Assembly: GCA_019358895.1 (NCBI GenBank)
Contig: JAHHIG010000009.1
Span: 124,001 to 188,000, forward strand
Source: Tildeniella nuda ZEHNDER 1965/U140
GTDB taxonomy: Bacteria; Cyanobacteriota; Cyanobacteriia; Leptolyngbyales; Leptolyngbyaceae
Direction: 5' to 3'
Length of the DNA stretch: 64,000 nt
Every line of letters begins with the position of its first letter. Position 1 is the stretch's first letter. Both the position numbers and the translations under genes were made by a program. Below are positions 42,937 to 51,524 of this stretch, one piece after another. The notes beneath the pieces were generated by a model that had not been told where the DNA came from, did not search any database, and saw only the letters and a list, made by a program, of their open reading frames with translations.

Positions 42937-44277
42937 TCAGTGATGTCCCTCGCTGACTCCAGTTCTGGGATGATGATGGAACCATTGCCATCCCAGAGAC
43001 ACCGCTCGTACTGCCATAAAGAGCGATAGCGCTAACCAGAGCAAATGATTGCTCTGAAGGCACCAAGCAATCACTGCGATCGGCACAAACCCAAACAGCA
43101 CCGCTTGCAGCGTCGATCGCCGCAAAATTCGTCCTTCAGTCAGTCCTAGAAAATAGCCATCGAACATATACGCAAGGGAGCCAAAACCCAGCACAGGAAG
43201 CAGCCAGAGCACATATTGCTTCAGGTAAACTAATACCGGGGCGTGAGCGATGAGTCGCCCAAACAAACGATCGGGAGCTCCAATGAAAGCGATCGCAACC
43301 AGCGCACCGCAGACGAGGCTCAGCCCACCCGCGATCGGCACCAGTTGTTGCAGTTGGCGCAGGTTGCCTTGACCGCGAAAGAATCCCGCTAGACTTTCAG
43401 TCGCAAAGGCGATGCCGTCAATGAAGTAGGCAGCCAGAGTGACCACCTGCAACAAGATGGCGTTGGCAGTGAGGGGAATAGTGCCAAAGGCAGAGCCAAG
43501 ATTGGTAAAGACGGCGAAGGTCGAGATAAGGGCAAAGGTGCGAATCAGGATGTCCCGATTGAGCGTAAGCACGGTGGTTAACGCTGAGACATCCCATAGG
43601 TTGCGGCGGCTGGCTTGAATTTGTTTGGGCTGTATGTCTCGGCTGAGCATTACCAAACCCACCAACAGCATGAGGTACTGGCTGATTGCCGTCGCAAGTC
43701 CAGCGCCAGCACTTGCCCAATCGAGGCGCACAATGAACCAATAATCAAGCGCTATATTCGCACCACTGTTAACAGCGGTAAGGATGAGGACACGATCGCT
43801 GTGCGATCGTCCCAGCAGCCAACCGATGAGGACGAAGTTGATTAGTGTGGCAGGCGCACCCCAGATGAGAGCGTTGTAAAAGGTCTGCCCAGCGGCTTCC
43901 ACATCTGGAGTGGCACTCAACATCGCAAAGCCAAGCTGCCGCAGGGGTACTTGCAGAAGCACGATCGCCAGCCCCAGCAGCAACGCCAGAGCACCATGCC
44001 GCAGCCCAATCAAGAGTGCTTCTTCCTCATCGCCACGCCCAACTGCCTGTGCGGTCATGCCCGTTGTGCTCATGCGCAGAAAGCCGAATGTCCAGTACAG
44101 ATAGTTGAACACAACGGTTGCCAGTGCAACCCCTGCCAGATGCCGAATATCAGCCAGGTGTCCCAGGAAGGCTACGTTTAGCAGTCCCGCGATCGGCACC
44201 ATCACATTCGAGAGGATGTTAATGGCTGACAGTGTGAGAAACTGCCGCAGAAACGTGGGGATCTGGAGAGTAGACAA
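42937..44277 (-). CDS. MATE-family efflux transporter (DinF-like)
   Basis: A 446-residue protein with twelve predicted membrane segments in two homologous halves, of the DinF branch of the MATE/MOP superfamily. Landmarks are PIAGLLNVAFLGHLADIRHL, FGFLRMSTTGMTAQAVGRGD and FLGLTEGRILRRST. Members export drugs or metabolites by antiport with Na+ or H+. It converges with the binding-protein gene (eight bases between stops). Guanidine riboswitches often control small efflux pumps, but this gene has its own upstream region without a ykkC motif. Confidence 0.9.
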   Translation of the reverse strand: MSTLQIPTFLRQFLTLSAINILSNVMVPIAGLLNVAFLGHLADIRHLAGVALATVVFNYLYWTFGFLRMSTTGMTAQAVGRGDEEEALLIGLRHGALALLLGLAIVLLQVPLRQLGFAMLSATPDVEAAGQTFYNALIWGAPATLINFVLIGWLLGRSHSDRVLILTAVNSGANIALDYWFIVRLDWASAGAGLATAISQYLMLLVGLVMLSRDIQPKQIQASRRNLWDVSALTTVLTLNRDILIRTFALISTFAVFTNLGSAFGTIPLTANAILLQVVTLAAYFIDGIAFATESLAGFFRGQGNLRQLQQLVPIAGGLSLVCGALVAIAFIGAPDRLFGRLIAHAPVLVYLKQYVLWLLPVLGFGSLAYMFDGYFLGLTEGRILRRSTLQAVLFGFVPIAVIAWCLQSNHLLWLALSLFMAVRAVSLGWQWFHHHPRTGVSEGHH

Positions 44278-44352
44278 AGACTAACGCTACTACTTTTGAG
44301 TCTTGCTCTTGTTTAGTGTATCGCCGTCTGGTTCGGGTTAAATAGCAGCAAT

Positions 44353-44574
44353 ATAGCGGTTCCCATTAGAGGGCGGTTACAAGGGCTGCGGAAGGCAGGA
44401 GGCAGGAGGCAGAAGGAAAGCCACCGTGCTCTTTAACTTTCTGCCCTCTGCCCTCTGCCCTCTGCCCTCTGCCCTCTGCCCTCTGCCCTCTGCCCTCTGC
44501 CCTCTGCCCTCTGCCTTCTGCCCTCTGCCCTCTGCCTCTTTGCGACTGTACTTCACTGAATTAGGAACCGCAAT
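44353..44574. repeat. GGTTCC-ended MITE-like element with TGCCCTC heptamer array
   Basis: Left end ATAGCGGTTCCCATTAGAG (44353) and right end TTAGGAACCGCAAT (44561-44574) are inverted repeats like those at 23377-23589. The interior is about fourteen near-perfect TGCCCTC heptamers (44437-44545). Confidence 0.82.
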
Positions 44575-44604
44575 AACGCTGCTAAACTTGACTAATCGGC
44601 TGAA

Positions 44605-44763
44605 AATTCTGGCGTTGCTGAATCGAGGTATGAACCGCGAAATCCGCCCTCACCCTAACCCTCTCCCAAAGGGCGAGGGGACAAGAATTCTAGCTCCCTT
44701 CTCCCTGGGGAGAAGGGCTGGGGATGAGGGAAATCATACTTGTATTCAGCAACGCCAAAATTC
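44605..44763. repeat. MITE-like element with GGCGTTGCTGAAT inverted ends
   Basis: Left end TTCTGGCGTTGCTGAATC and right end ATTCAGCAACGCCAAAATT are inverted repeats of about 16 bp. The interior carries CCCTCACCCTAACCCTCTCC and its complementary TCCCTGGGGAGAAGGGCTGG, which fold into a long hairpin. A second copy is at 48783-48933. Confidence 0.82.
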
Positions 44764-44830
44764 TCACCTCAGAGTCAGTTCACCCAACGCCTCACTGATT
44801 ACAGTAGAAAAGTTGTCTTCAGCTTTTGCA

Positions 44831-45358
44831 ATGCAGCCGTTATTGTCTATCCTCTTGCTACCGCTTCTCCAAGCCTGTACCAACGCTCAGCTTAGTCCTA
44901 TGAGTCGTACACCAGAGTCTTCGCTTCGTGCAGCACAATCGGAAACCCGCCGTGTTGCCTCAACATCCGATCGCTCAGACGTTAGCTTTAACCTGGGTGA
45001 CCATCAGTGGAAGCATCGTATCGTACTGCTGTTTGCACCCTCGGAGCGATCGCCAGCCTATCAGCAACAGATGCGGCAGTGGAATGCACATCAAGCGGAC
45101 ATCCGCGATCGTGACCTCAAGCTAGTCGAAGTCTTGGGAACAGGCGAAAGTCGAGCCGATCAGCAGCCCATAGCTCCGACATCCGCTGCACGTCTCAGAC
45201 AACAGTTTGGAGTCACTCCAGAATCGTTTGCCGTAGTTTTGATTGGCAAAGATGGCACTGAGAAGCAACGAAATCAGTCACCTGTTGATCCAACGGCACT
45301 GTTTCGCACGATCGATGCTATGCCGATGCGCCAGCAAGAACGGCGCTCTCAACAGTAG
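44831..45358 (+). CDS. DUF4174-type lipoprotein
   Basis: A 175-residue probable lipoprotein: the leader MQPLLSILLLPLLQAC ends in a lipidation-type cysteine at residue 16. The C-terminal part (about 50-165) contains WKHRIVLLFAPSERSPAYQQ, DRDLKLVEVLGTGESR and LRQQFGVTPESFAVVLIGKD, the thioredoxin-fold-like pattern of DUF4174, whose function is unknown. The frame is open upstream to 44426, but that part is heptamer repeat and MITE sequence, so ATG 44831 is chosen. Confidence 0.75.
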   Translation: MQPLLSILLLPLLQACTNAQLSPMSRTPESSLRAAQSETRRVASTSDRSDVSFNLGDHQWKHRIVLLFAPSERSPAYQQQMRQWNAHQADIRDRDLKLVEVLGTGESRADQQPIAPTSAARLRQQFGVTPESFAVVLIGKDGTEKQRNQSPVDPTALFRTIDAMPMRQQERRSQQ

Positions 45359-45685
45359 CTTTAACCCTATGAACGCTCCTAATGCAATGGCTTTGCTTGA
45401 CGAACGTCATGGCACCAATGCGCCCCATGCCGATCGCCCCTGGAATGAGCATTCAATCCCCTCAAGGCAGAAGGATCAGCCGTTTCGATCGCCTTACCAA
45501 TCAGCGGTTGCAAGTTTGGTGAAATGGGAACCGCGTCCCGGAACAGTTCCAGATATTGAACGAGAGCAGTACGCTTGACCCCGCCTTTCCTTACGGCATC
45601 ACGAGTGGGATGAACCGTGGCAGATGCGGCGGCACAACCGTTCAGAGCTAGCGGTAGCTGCTGATGCAGGAACTGTACACAGCCC

Positions 45686-46068
45686 TTAGGCAATGCCAAC
45701 ACCGCCCGTGACACCGTAAACTTCTCCAGTGATAAAACTTGCCTCCTGAGACGCAAGCAGCACATAGACAGGAGCAATTTCTACGGGCTGTCCGGGTCGT
45801 CCCAGCGGTACCTCAGAGCCAAATTTTTCAACTTTCTCCTGAGTCTGACCACCGCTGGGCTGTAGCGCCGTCCAAAAGGGACCGGGCGCGACTGCATTGA
45901 CGCGCACACCCTTTTCAATCATTTGCTTGGAGAGAGATTTGCTGAATGAGACGATCGCTGTTTTCGTCATGGCATAATCAACCAGGCTCTGCGACGGGTC
46001 ATATGCCTGAATAGACGTGGTATTAATAATCGCTGCACCTGGTTTTAGGTGCGGCACTGCCTCCTGCG
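45686..46068 (-). pseudogene. 5'-truncated short-chain dehydrogenase
   Basis: The minus strand encodes about 125 residues of the C-terminal half of an SDR of the glucose-dehydrogenase/YhdF type: [20 protein letters not shown], then the catalytic YAMTKTAI (YxxxK), [16 protein letters not shown] and [16 protein letters not shown]. The Rossmann half with the cofactor-binding glycines is missing. The break coincides with the end of a MITE (GTTATTTTTTAGCAAGCTCT, 46071-46090). The stretch 45359-45685 beyond its stop holds no gene I can recognise, though a minus frame there looks like a decayed protein. Confidence 0.8.
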
Positions 46069-46143
46069 TAGTTATTTTTTAGCAAGCTCTTAGCTGCACT
46101 GACGCTAGTTTGGCAGTTTGCCCAAACCCAGGTAACGTTTGCG

Positions 46144-48744
46144 CTATACGGCACCTGCCCCCAATGCGATCGCTCGTCGCACAGCGGTATCGGCATTCAC
46201 AAAACCATTCCCGTAAGCAAAGTCATAACCAGGCGCACCCAGGTCATAAGCCGTTTCAGAAAGGATTTGCTGTACCTGTGTTGCCGTCAAATTCGGGTTT
46301 GCACTCCAGACAAGAGACGCAACACCTGTGACATTGGGTGCAGCAGCAGACGTGCCAGTAAACTGCGGGTCGTAGCCAAAGACTACGCCGCTTGGCGAAG
46401 CGACTGCTCTAGTTGCAACGACGTTTGTGGGTCCCATTAAAGTCAATCCGTAGCCATAGTTTGAGTAGGGCGCGCGTGTGCCGGGTACAACGGCATTGCC
46501 GCTACTATCCACAGTGCCAAATGACGCTCCCACTGCGATGACATTGCTGTAGAAGTTTGCTAGATAGGCTGGGTAGGCGAGGCTACTGGAACCATCATTG
46601 CCAGAAGCAATGACAAACAGCACATCCGTTTGATGGCTGGCAATCAACTGCTCAAACGCAGGCTCGATCGTGGTTGCAGTCAAACTCAAGTTAATGACCA
46701 GGCGCTGTCCGTTTCGAGCCGCTTGAGCAATTAACGCCTGAGTTGCCTGGGTCAGGTTGCGATCGCCCGCCTCTCTCCCTGAAATCACATCCACCTGAGC
46801 CACTGGAGAACTCCAGTTGATGCCGCTGAGACCGATACCATTATTGCTGATGGCAGAAAGGATGCCTTCTACCGCAGTGCCATGTGACGTTGGCTCAGCA
46901 AACTCATCGGCAAGATTGCCATCAATAACAATGGGTATGCGTAGGTCGGGATGAATGCCAGCGCTATTGAAGCCTAACCCGCTGTCTTCAATACCAATCA
47001 GAACGTTATTTGAGCCAGTAGTCAAGCGCCATGCACTTTGCACACCCATCATAGTCAGGCTCCACTGTTGTGAGAAGAGCGGATCATTTGGGATGATAGC
47101 TAGATTGAAGGTGCGATCGGCAAAGCGGATACTGTCAATGCCTTCAAACAAAATTTGGTTGCCATTACTCAAAAGAAGTCCATCAAACATCTGTGTTCCA
47201 TTGCCAGAATCAAACAACACGCCATTGCCGTTGATGCCGATTAAATTGAAGCTTACACTACTCGACAACACAGTGGAAAGGTCAAGCAGATCGCGTCTGC
47301 CGCTGCCAAACGCCAGGTTGCCATTGCCTGAGAACACCGAATATCGATAGTTTGCATTGTAGGTAAACGTATCGGCGCTTAATGTTCCCTGCACGATTTG
47401 TAACCCACCAACGGGTGTTGCAGCCAATTGCAAGCTGTAGTTGGTGTTACCGTTAAATTGGTTGACTAAAACAATGTAGCTTCCGGCTGCTAAATTGTTC
47501 AATACAATGGTTTCTGAACTGCTACCAGCCGTGATCGATGCAGCAAGAATCTCACCCAGATCGATCGCGCCATTGCCATTTGCGTCACGAATCAAATAGG
47601 CATCAGCATCGGCACTTAACCCACTTAAGTTCAGACTAAAGTTGCTGGTATTGCTTAATGAGAAGCGGTAAAAGTCAGCAGAATCGGCACTGCCAACAAA
47701 ATCATTGAAACGTTGGGTATTGTACAAGCTGCCAATGTTGCGGGCAGTGTTCAAGGTGTTGCCAGCCGCATCAGCCGTGAGTGTCAGGTTGTAGGTAGTG
47801 TTGCCGCTATAGCGTATCACGTCAACAAAGTAAGTTCCGGCTGCCAGTCCAGTCACATTGATGGAGTCTGGAGTTGTGCCGGGTGCAACCGATGCGGCAA
47901 GTACATCATTGCTATCGATCGCGCCATTGTTATTATTATCTCGAATCAGGTACAAATCAGCATCGGCGCTCAATCCATTCAGCGTCAAATTTAGGTTGCT
48001 GATGGCATTCAGTTGAAACCGATAAAACGCTTGCGGGTTCGCATTGGTCACAAAGTCGTTGGTGCTGCGTTGCCCAGTGAGAATGCCAAAATTTGCGGCT
48101 GTACTCAACGTACCACCAGCACCACTGGGCGTAGTAGTAATGGCAAGTTGGTAGTTCGTATCACCTTGGTATTGAGTCACTTGGATGAAATAGTTGCCTG
48201 CGGCTAAGCCAGTGAGATCGATCGCCTCTGGATTGCTACCAGGAGCGATCGCGTAGCTCAATACTTCACCGCGATCGACCATACCATTGCTGTTGGCATC
48301 TTGAATAAAATAAAGGTCAGCATCAGCGGCTAATCCTATCAGGCGAAGGCTGAGGTTACTGCTGGCAGTGATTTGAAAGCGATAGAAGTCATTGGGATCA
48401 CTGCTGCCAACAAAGTCTCTCACTGTACCACTGCCGCTAATCACACCTAAGTTGAGCGCTGTTGAAAGTGTATCGCCCGCGGCATCAGCAGCTAGGGTCA
48501 AGGCATTGTTAGAAGTAAATTCAGAGAACGAAGCTGGGCGACGATCGAACGTAGCTGCTGTGACATCTGCCGTACTATCATTCAGCGCACTCGCTTGCAT
48601 CCAGTGGTCATGTTGCAGTGGATCCGTGAAATCCGTTGAAGCCAATGTGGTTGTAAATGTGGTTGCAGACGTTTGCAAAGCTGATGTCGCTCCATTTGAG
48701 CTAGAGAAATTGAAATCACTCGATCGCGGAAGTTTGGCGAACAT
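46144..48744 (-). CDS. subtilisin-like serine protease with three PPC domains
   Basis: An 866-residue S8 protease. After about 80 variable residues come three PPC (pre-peptidase C-terminal) domains at about 83-430, each with DFYRFQ/AFYRFQ and each carrying a calcium-loop-like insert (DANSNGMVDRGE, DNNNNGAIDSND, DANGNGAIDLGE). A linker of unknown fold follows. The protease domain (about 580-860) has the catalytic Asp in GIEDSGLG, His in TSHGTAVEG, oxyanion Asn in VIASGNDGSS and Ser in FTGTSAAAPNVTG. GAGGAAAC precedes the ATG. No classical signal peptide is visible; export is presumed. PPC domains precede the protease here, whereas they usually follow it. Confidence 0.92.
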   Translation of the reverse strand: MFAKLPRSSDFNFSSSNGATSALQTSATTFTTTLASTDFTDPLQHDHWMQASALNDSTADVTAATFDRRPASFSEFTSNNALTLAADAAGDTLSTALNLGVISGSGTVRDFVGSSDPNDFYRFQITASSNLSLRLIGLAADADLYFIQDANSNGMVDRGEVLSYAIAPGSNPEAIDLTGLAAGNYFIQVTQYQGDTNYQLAITTTPSGAGGTLSTAANFGILTGQRSTNDFVTNANPQAFYRFQLNAISNLNLTLNGLSADADLYLIRDNNNNGAIDSNDVLAASVAPGTTPDSINVTGLAAGTYFVDVIRYSGNTTYNLTLTADAAGNTLNTARNIGSLYNTQRFNDFVGSADSADFYRFSLSNTSNFSLNLSGLSADADAYLIRDANGNGAIDLGEILAASITAGSSSETIVLNNLAAGSYIVLVNQFNGNTNYSLQLAATPVGGLQIVQGTLSADTFTYNANYRYSVFSGNGNLAFGSGRRDLLDLSTVLSSSVSFNLIGINGNGVLFDSGNGTQMFDGLLLSNGNQILFEGIDSIRFADRTFNLAIIPNDPLFSQQWSLTMMGVQSAWRLTTGSNNVLIGIEDSGLGFNSAGIHPDLRIPIVIDGNLADEFAEPTSHGTAVEGILSAISNNGIGLSGINWSSPVAQVDVISGREAGDRNLTQATQALIAQAARNGQRLVINLSLTATTIEPAFEQLIASHQTDVLFVIASGNDGSSSLAYPAYLANFYSNVIAVGASFGTVDSSGNAVVPGTRAPYSNYGYGLTLMGPTNVVATRAVASPSGVVFGYDPQFTGTSAAAPNVTGVASLVWSANPNLTATQVQQILSETAYDLGAPGYDFAYGNGFVNADTAVRRAIALGAGAV

Positions 48745-48782
48745 CTTCGTTTCCTCATTGATAGAGAACTATAAGGCTTAAG

Positions 48783-48933
48783 GGGCTTTGCTGAATTGAT
48801 GTCTGAATGCTTAGATTTGCCCTCACCCTAGCCCTCTCCCAAAAGGAGAGGGAACAGGGGCGTTCTAGCTCCTTTCTCCTTGGGGAGAAGGGTCGGGGAT
48901 GAGGGCGATTTATACCTGCGTTCAGCAACGCCG
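48783..48933. repeat. second copy of the GGCGTTGCTGAAT MITE-like element
   Basis: Left end GGCTTTGCTGAATTGATG and right end TTCAGCAACGCCGC, with the same CCCTCACCCTAGCCCTCTCC and GGGGAGAAGGGTCGGGGATG arms inside as at 44605-44763. It lies just upstream of the subtilase start. Confidence 0.8.
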
Positions 48934-49514
48934 CTTAACGTGACGAAGTGCTTTAGACATCACTGCGCCAGAGTTTACGCAGTTGCATACAGGGTTGTCC
49001 CCGTCGCACCGTTGGGTTTCCAGCTTTCCAGTAGTAGACGCATCTCAACGATCGCGCTAATGCGAGCTGAGACAGTTAGCACCCTCGTGTGAGAGCGCCA
49101 ATTGAATCATTCAATCCAGTCATTTTTTAGGCAGAACAGTGACTTAGCGTTCTATTGAAAGCAAATTTTTCCCTAGCGTTTCAGCTTGCATTTTTTCTAA
49201 AAGCAAACATCTAACTCTTTGAGCGAAGGCTATTCTCGTGAACAGAGATCGTTATCTGACCAGAACTTACAGTTTTGATGGGTGCAGTCAACCCAAGGTG
49301 CGTTGAACTGCCGAGGAGCTATCAGTCAGGCAGCCGTTAACTGGTATATTTTTCATATATCTTTACAATGCGTCTTACGGCTTCGATCCAGAGGTATGAC
49401 GAGCCATCGCTTTAATCGCAGAGCTTAGCTTGTTACAAACTTTTGTAACTATTGCTGCGACTTCCCCACATCGATCTGATAAATACTTGCGCCCTGCTCT
49501 AGTTGCCAGCTCCA
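48934..49514. other. gene-poor spacer with a possible gene scrap
   Basis: No complete gene. On the minus strand 48984-49100 is open and reads RVLTVSARISAIVEMRLLLE and SWKPNGATGTTLYATA before a stop, which looks like the 3' end of a lost gene of unknown family. The remainder to 49514 is AT-rich and should contain the promoter of the sigma-like gene. Confidence 0.35.
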
Positions 49515-50168
49515 ATGAATGAACGGGATCATCAACTTAACCAGTTAGTTTGTAAGGCTTGTGCTTGTGCTGCGAGTAGCCCAGAGCGTCAGCGTTGTTT
49601 GGATCAACTGATTCGGCAACTGACAGAATCGGGGCGGCTCTGGTATCGATCGGACATTCCAGATACTGACTTTCAGGATATTCTCCAAAAAAGCTGGATC
49701 TACCTCTGCCGCAATCTGTGCGAAGCGACAACGGCTGCTGTCCCATACGATCCAACACGATCGAGCGTTCTGACCTGGCTCAATGCTTACATCAAAATGC
49801 GTGTGTTGGATTATCGCCTGGAAAGTGAACGGGTGAGACAGCAGCACATCAGCGAGAAGGTGATGGCAGATGGCAACGTGCTCAATCCGATCGACCTGCT
49901 TCCAGCCCCCAATGCTGCGCCACCAATCCTGCAAGAAATACTAGCCTGGGTCGAACGAGACAGCGCGGTGTTGTGCCGTGTCTATGTGCGCGATCGTCCA
50001 GATATCCATTGCAAAGCGCTCATTCTACGTCGCTTACCGCCCGACGAAACGCCCTGGCACCAGTTGGCACAAGAGTTTAAGCTCTCCGAGAACACCCTGC
50101 GGGGCTTCTACCGACAAAAATGCTTGCCCCCTTTGAAAGAAGCTGGCAGACAGCTTGGCTATCTTTAA
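49515..50168 (+). CDS. sigma-70-like regulator of the sigma/DUF1822/CHAT cluster
   Basis: A 217-residue protein resembling the region 2 and region 4 parts of extracytoplasmic-type sigma factors. DTDFQDILQKSWIYLCRNLC and RSSVLTWLNAYIKMRVLDYR correspond to region 2; WHQLAQEFKLSENTLRGFYR is a helix-turn-helix like region 4. It is divergent from standard ECF sigmas. Such proteins commonly sit before DUF1822 and CHAT genes in cyanobacteria. The next gene begins within about 90 bases on the same strand. ATG 49515 is chosen; a TTG 12 bases earlier is possible. Confidence 0.72.
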   Translation: MNERDHQLNQLVCKACACAASSPERQRCLDQLIRQLTESGRLWYRSDIPDTDFQDILQKSWIYLCRNLCEATTAAVPYDPTRSSVLTWLNAYIKMRVLDYRLESERVRQQHISEKVMADGNVLNPIDLLPAPNAAPPILQEILAWVERDSAVLCRVYVRDRPDIHCKALILRRLPPDETPWHQLAQEFKLSENTLRGFYRQKCLPPLKEAGRQLGYL

Positions 50169-50258
50169 TAGCCAGTGCCATCAGCAAAGATTCAATTCCA
50201 TCAGCCCAGTTCCATCAGCAACAGACCATCCGATTCAAACTTCCAACTCTTCCCGATC

Positions 50259-51473
50259 ATGACCATGCCTACTCATCCATCAACGACTGTGGTGTCGATC
50301 GCCGACAGCGATCGACAGACGGCACTTAACTTTGCCCAGCAGCAACCCACCCGTGAAAAAGCAACTCAGGTGTACCGGAATACATTGGCAGTGTTAGCCG
50401 CCAAACACTGTTTGGATTGGTTGGAGATTGCGACTGAGCTAACAGCAAGCGACTGCTGGAATCCGTTTAGTCGGCTAGTAACAGATGTCGCCGATCTGCA
50501 CGTGACGGGTTTAGGTCGGTTAGAATGCCGCCCCATTAGCCAAAAAGAACCGTCTTGCTACGTGTCATCAGATAGTTTGGACGATCGCATTGGTTACCTG
50601 GTCATTCAACTGGATCAACCCTATCAGGAGGCGACCATTTTGGGCTTCTCGCCCAGTGCGAACCGTGAACCCGCTCATCAGCCTGCAACTCGCTTCCATC
50701 GTCGTTTGAGTTTTTCTTCCAGCGTGAGCAGCGAACGGTTGCCATTGCAACAACTGCAACCGCTGGAGGCGCTGCTGATTCACCTCGAATGGCTCCAACA
50801 AGCTCTCCACTGGCAACCGCAAACTCATCTCAGCCCGTGGTTACACAATCTTGCCGAGATTGGTGATAGCGCCTGGCAAACGATCGAAGCGCTGCTGGCA
50901 CAGTTGGATAAACCTACGTTTGCCTTCCGCAATCAGGGCATTGCGCCTGATGCGCCTGACCTTCAACGGTTGGTCGAGCAGCTTTATACAAGCCAGCGGT
51001 TTAGCTATCCCCGATCGGACATCCCATCAGATCCCAATACGAAAGCAGCGCTAGTGCAGCTCATTCAGTCTACATCCGATGAGGAAACTCGCTGGAAGGC
51101 GGCGGAAATTCTTTGGACGATCGATCCAGGTCATCCGGCTACGGGTGTAAGGCGTGTGCTGGACTTGGGTTTGCTGCTAGCAGGACAGCGGCTGGTGCTC
51201 ATGGTGGCAGTCTTACAGTCAGACAGTGCTGCCAGTTCAGAGCCTCGCCGCCTCTCAATCCTGGCACGCGTGTATCCGCTGGCAGAGCAGGGCTACTTAC
51301 CAGCAGGATTACAGTTGGCAGTGTTGGGGCAGGATGGACACCTTGGACTGGAAACAGAGGCAAGAGAGCGAGACAATTACATTCAACTCAAACTGCGAGG
51401 AGAATTTGGCGAACAATTTAGCATTCGGCTCTGCTTAGAGGATGATGTGATTGTGGAGTCTTTTCTGATCTAA
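50259..51473 (+). CDS. DUF1822 family protein
   Basis: A 404-residue protein matching the cyanobacterium-restricted DUF1822 family (function unknown). Residues DRQTALNFAQQQPTREKATQ then VYRNTLAVLAAKHCLDWLEI at the N-terminus and VRRVLDLGLLLAGQRLVLMV plus LARVYPLAEQGYLPAGLQLA near the C-terminus are typical. No signal peptide or membrane segment. The frame is open from 50175, but that part is Ser/Pro/Gln-rich and overlaps TTCCATCAGC repeats; ATG 50259 (or 50265) is preferred. Between the sigma-like gene and the CHAT gene, so likely part of the same system. Confidence 0.78.
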   Translation: MTMPTHPSTTVVSIADSDRQTALNFAQQQPTREKATQVYRNTLAVLAAKHCLDWLEIATELTASDCWNPFSRLVTDVADLHVTGLGRLECRPISQKEPSCYVSSDSLDDRIGYLVIQLDQPYQEATILGFSPSANREPAHQPATRFHRRLSFSSSVSSERLPLQQLQPLEALLIHLEWLQQALHWQPQTHLSPWLHNLAEIGDSAWQTIEALLAQLDKPTFAFRNQGIAPDAPDLQRLVEQLYTSQRFSYPRSDIPSDPNTKAALVQLIQSTSDEETRWKAAEILWTIDPGHPATGVRRVLDLGLLLAGQRLVLMVAVLQSDSAASSEPRRLSILARVYPLAEQGYLPAGLQLAVLGQDGHLGLETEARERDNYIQLKLRGEFGEQFSIRLCLEDDVIVESFLI

Positions 51474-51524
51474 AGCAGGTGTGACTTGAAGCTGGTTTGA
51501 TTTGAAGCTGGGCAGCGAAAACCG

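Noticed and set aside
44426..44830. N-terminal extension of the DUF4174 gene
   Set aside because: It translates heptamer repeats and a MITE-like element; the lipoprotein leader begins at 44831.
45379..45685. Continuation of the minus-strand frame beyond the SDR stop as a separate gene
   Set aside because: The residues look like a decayed protein but match no family I know, and there is no start.
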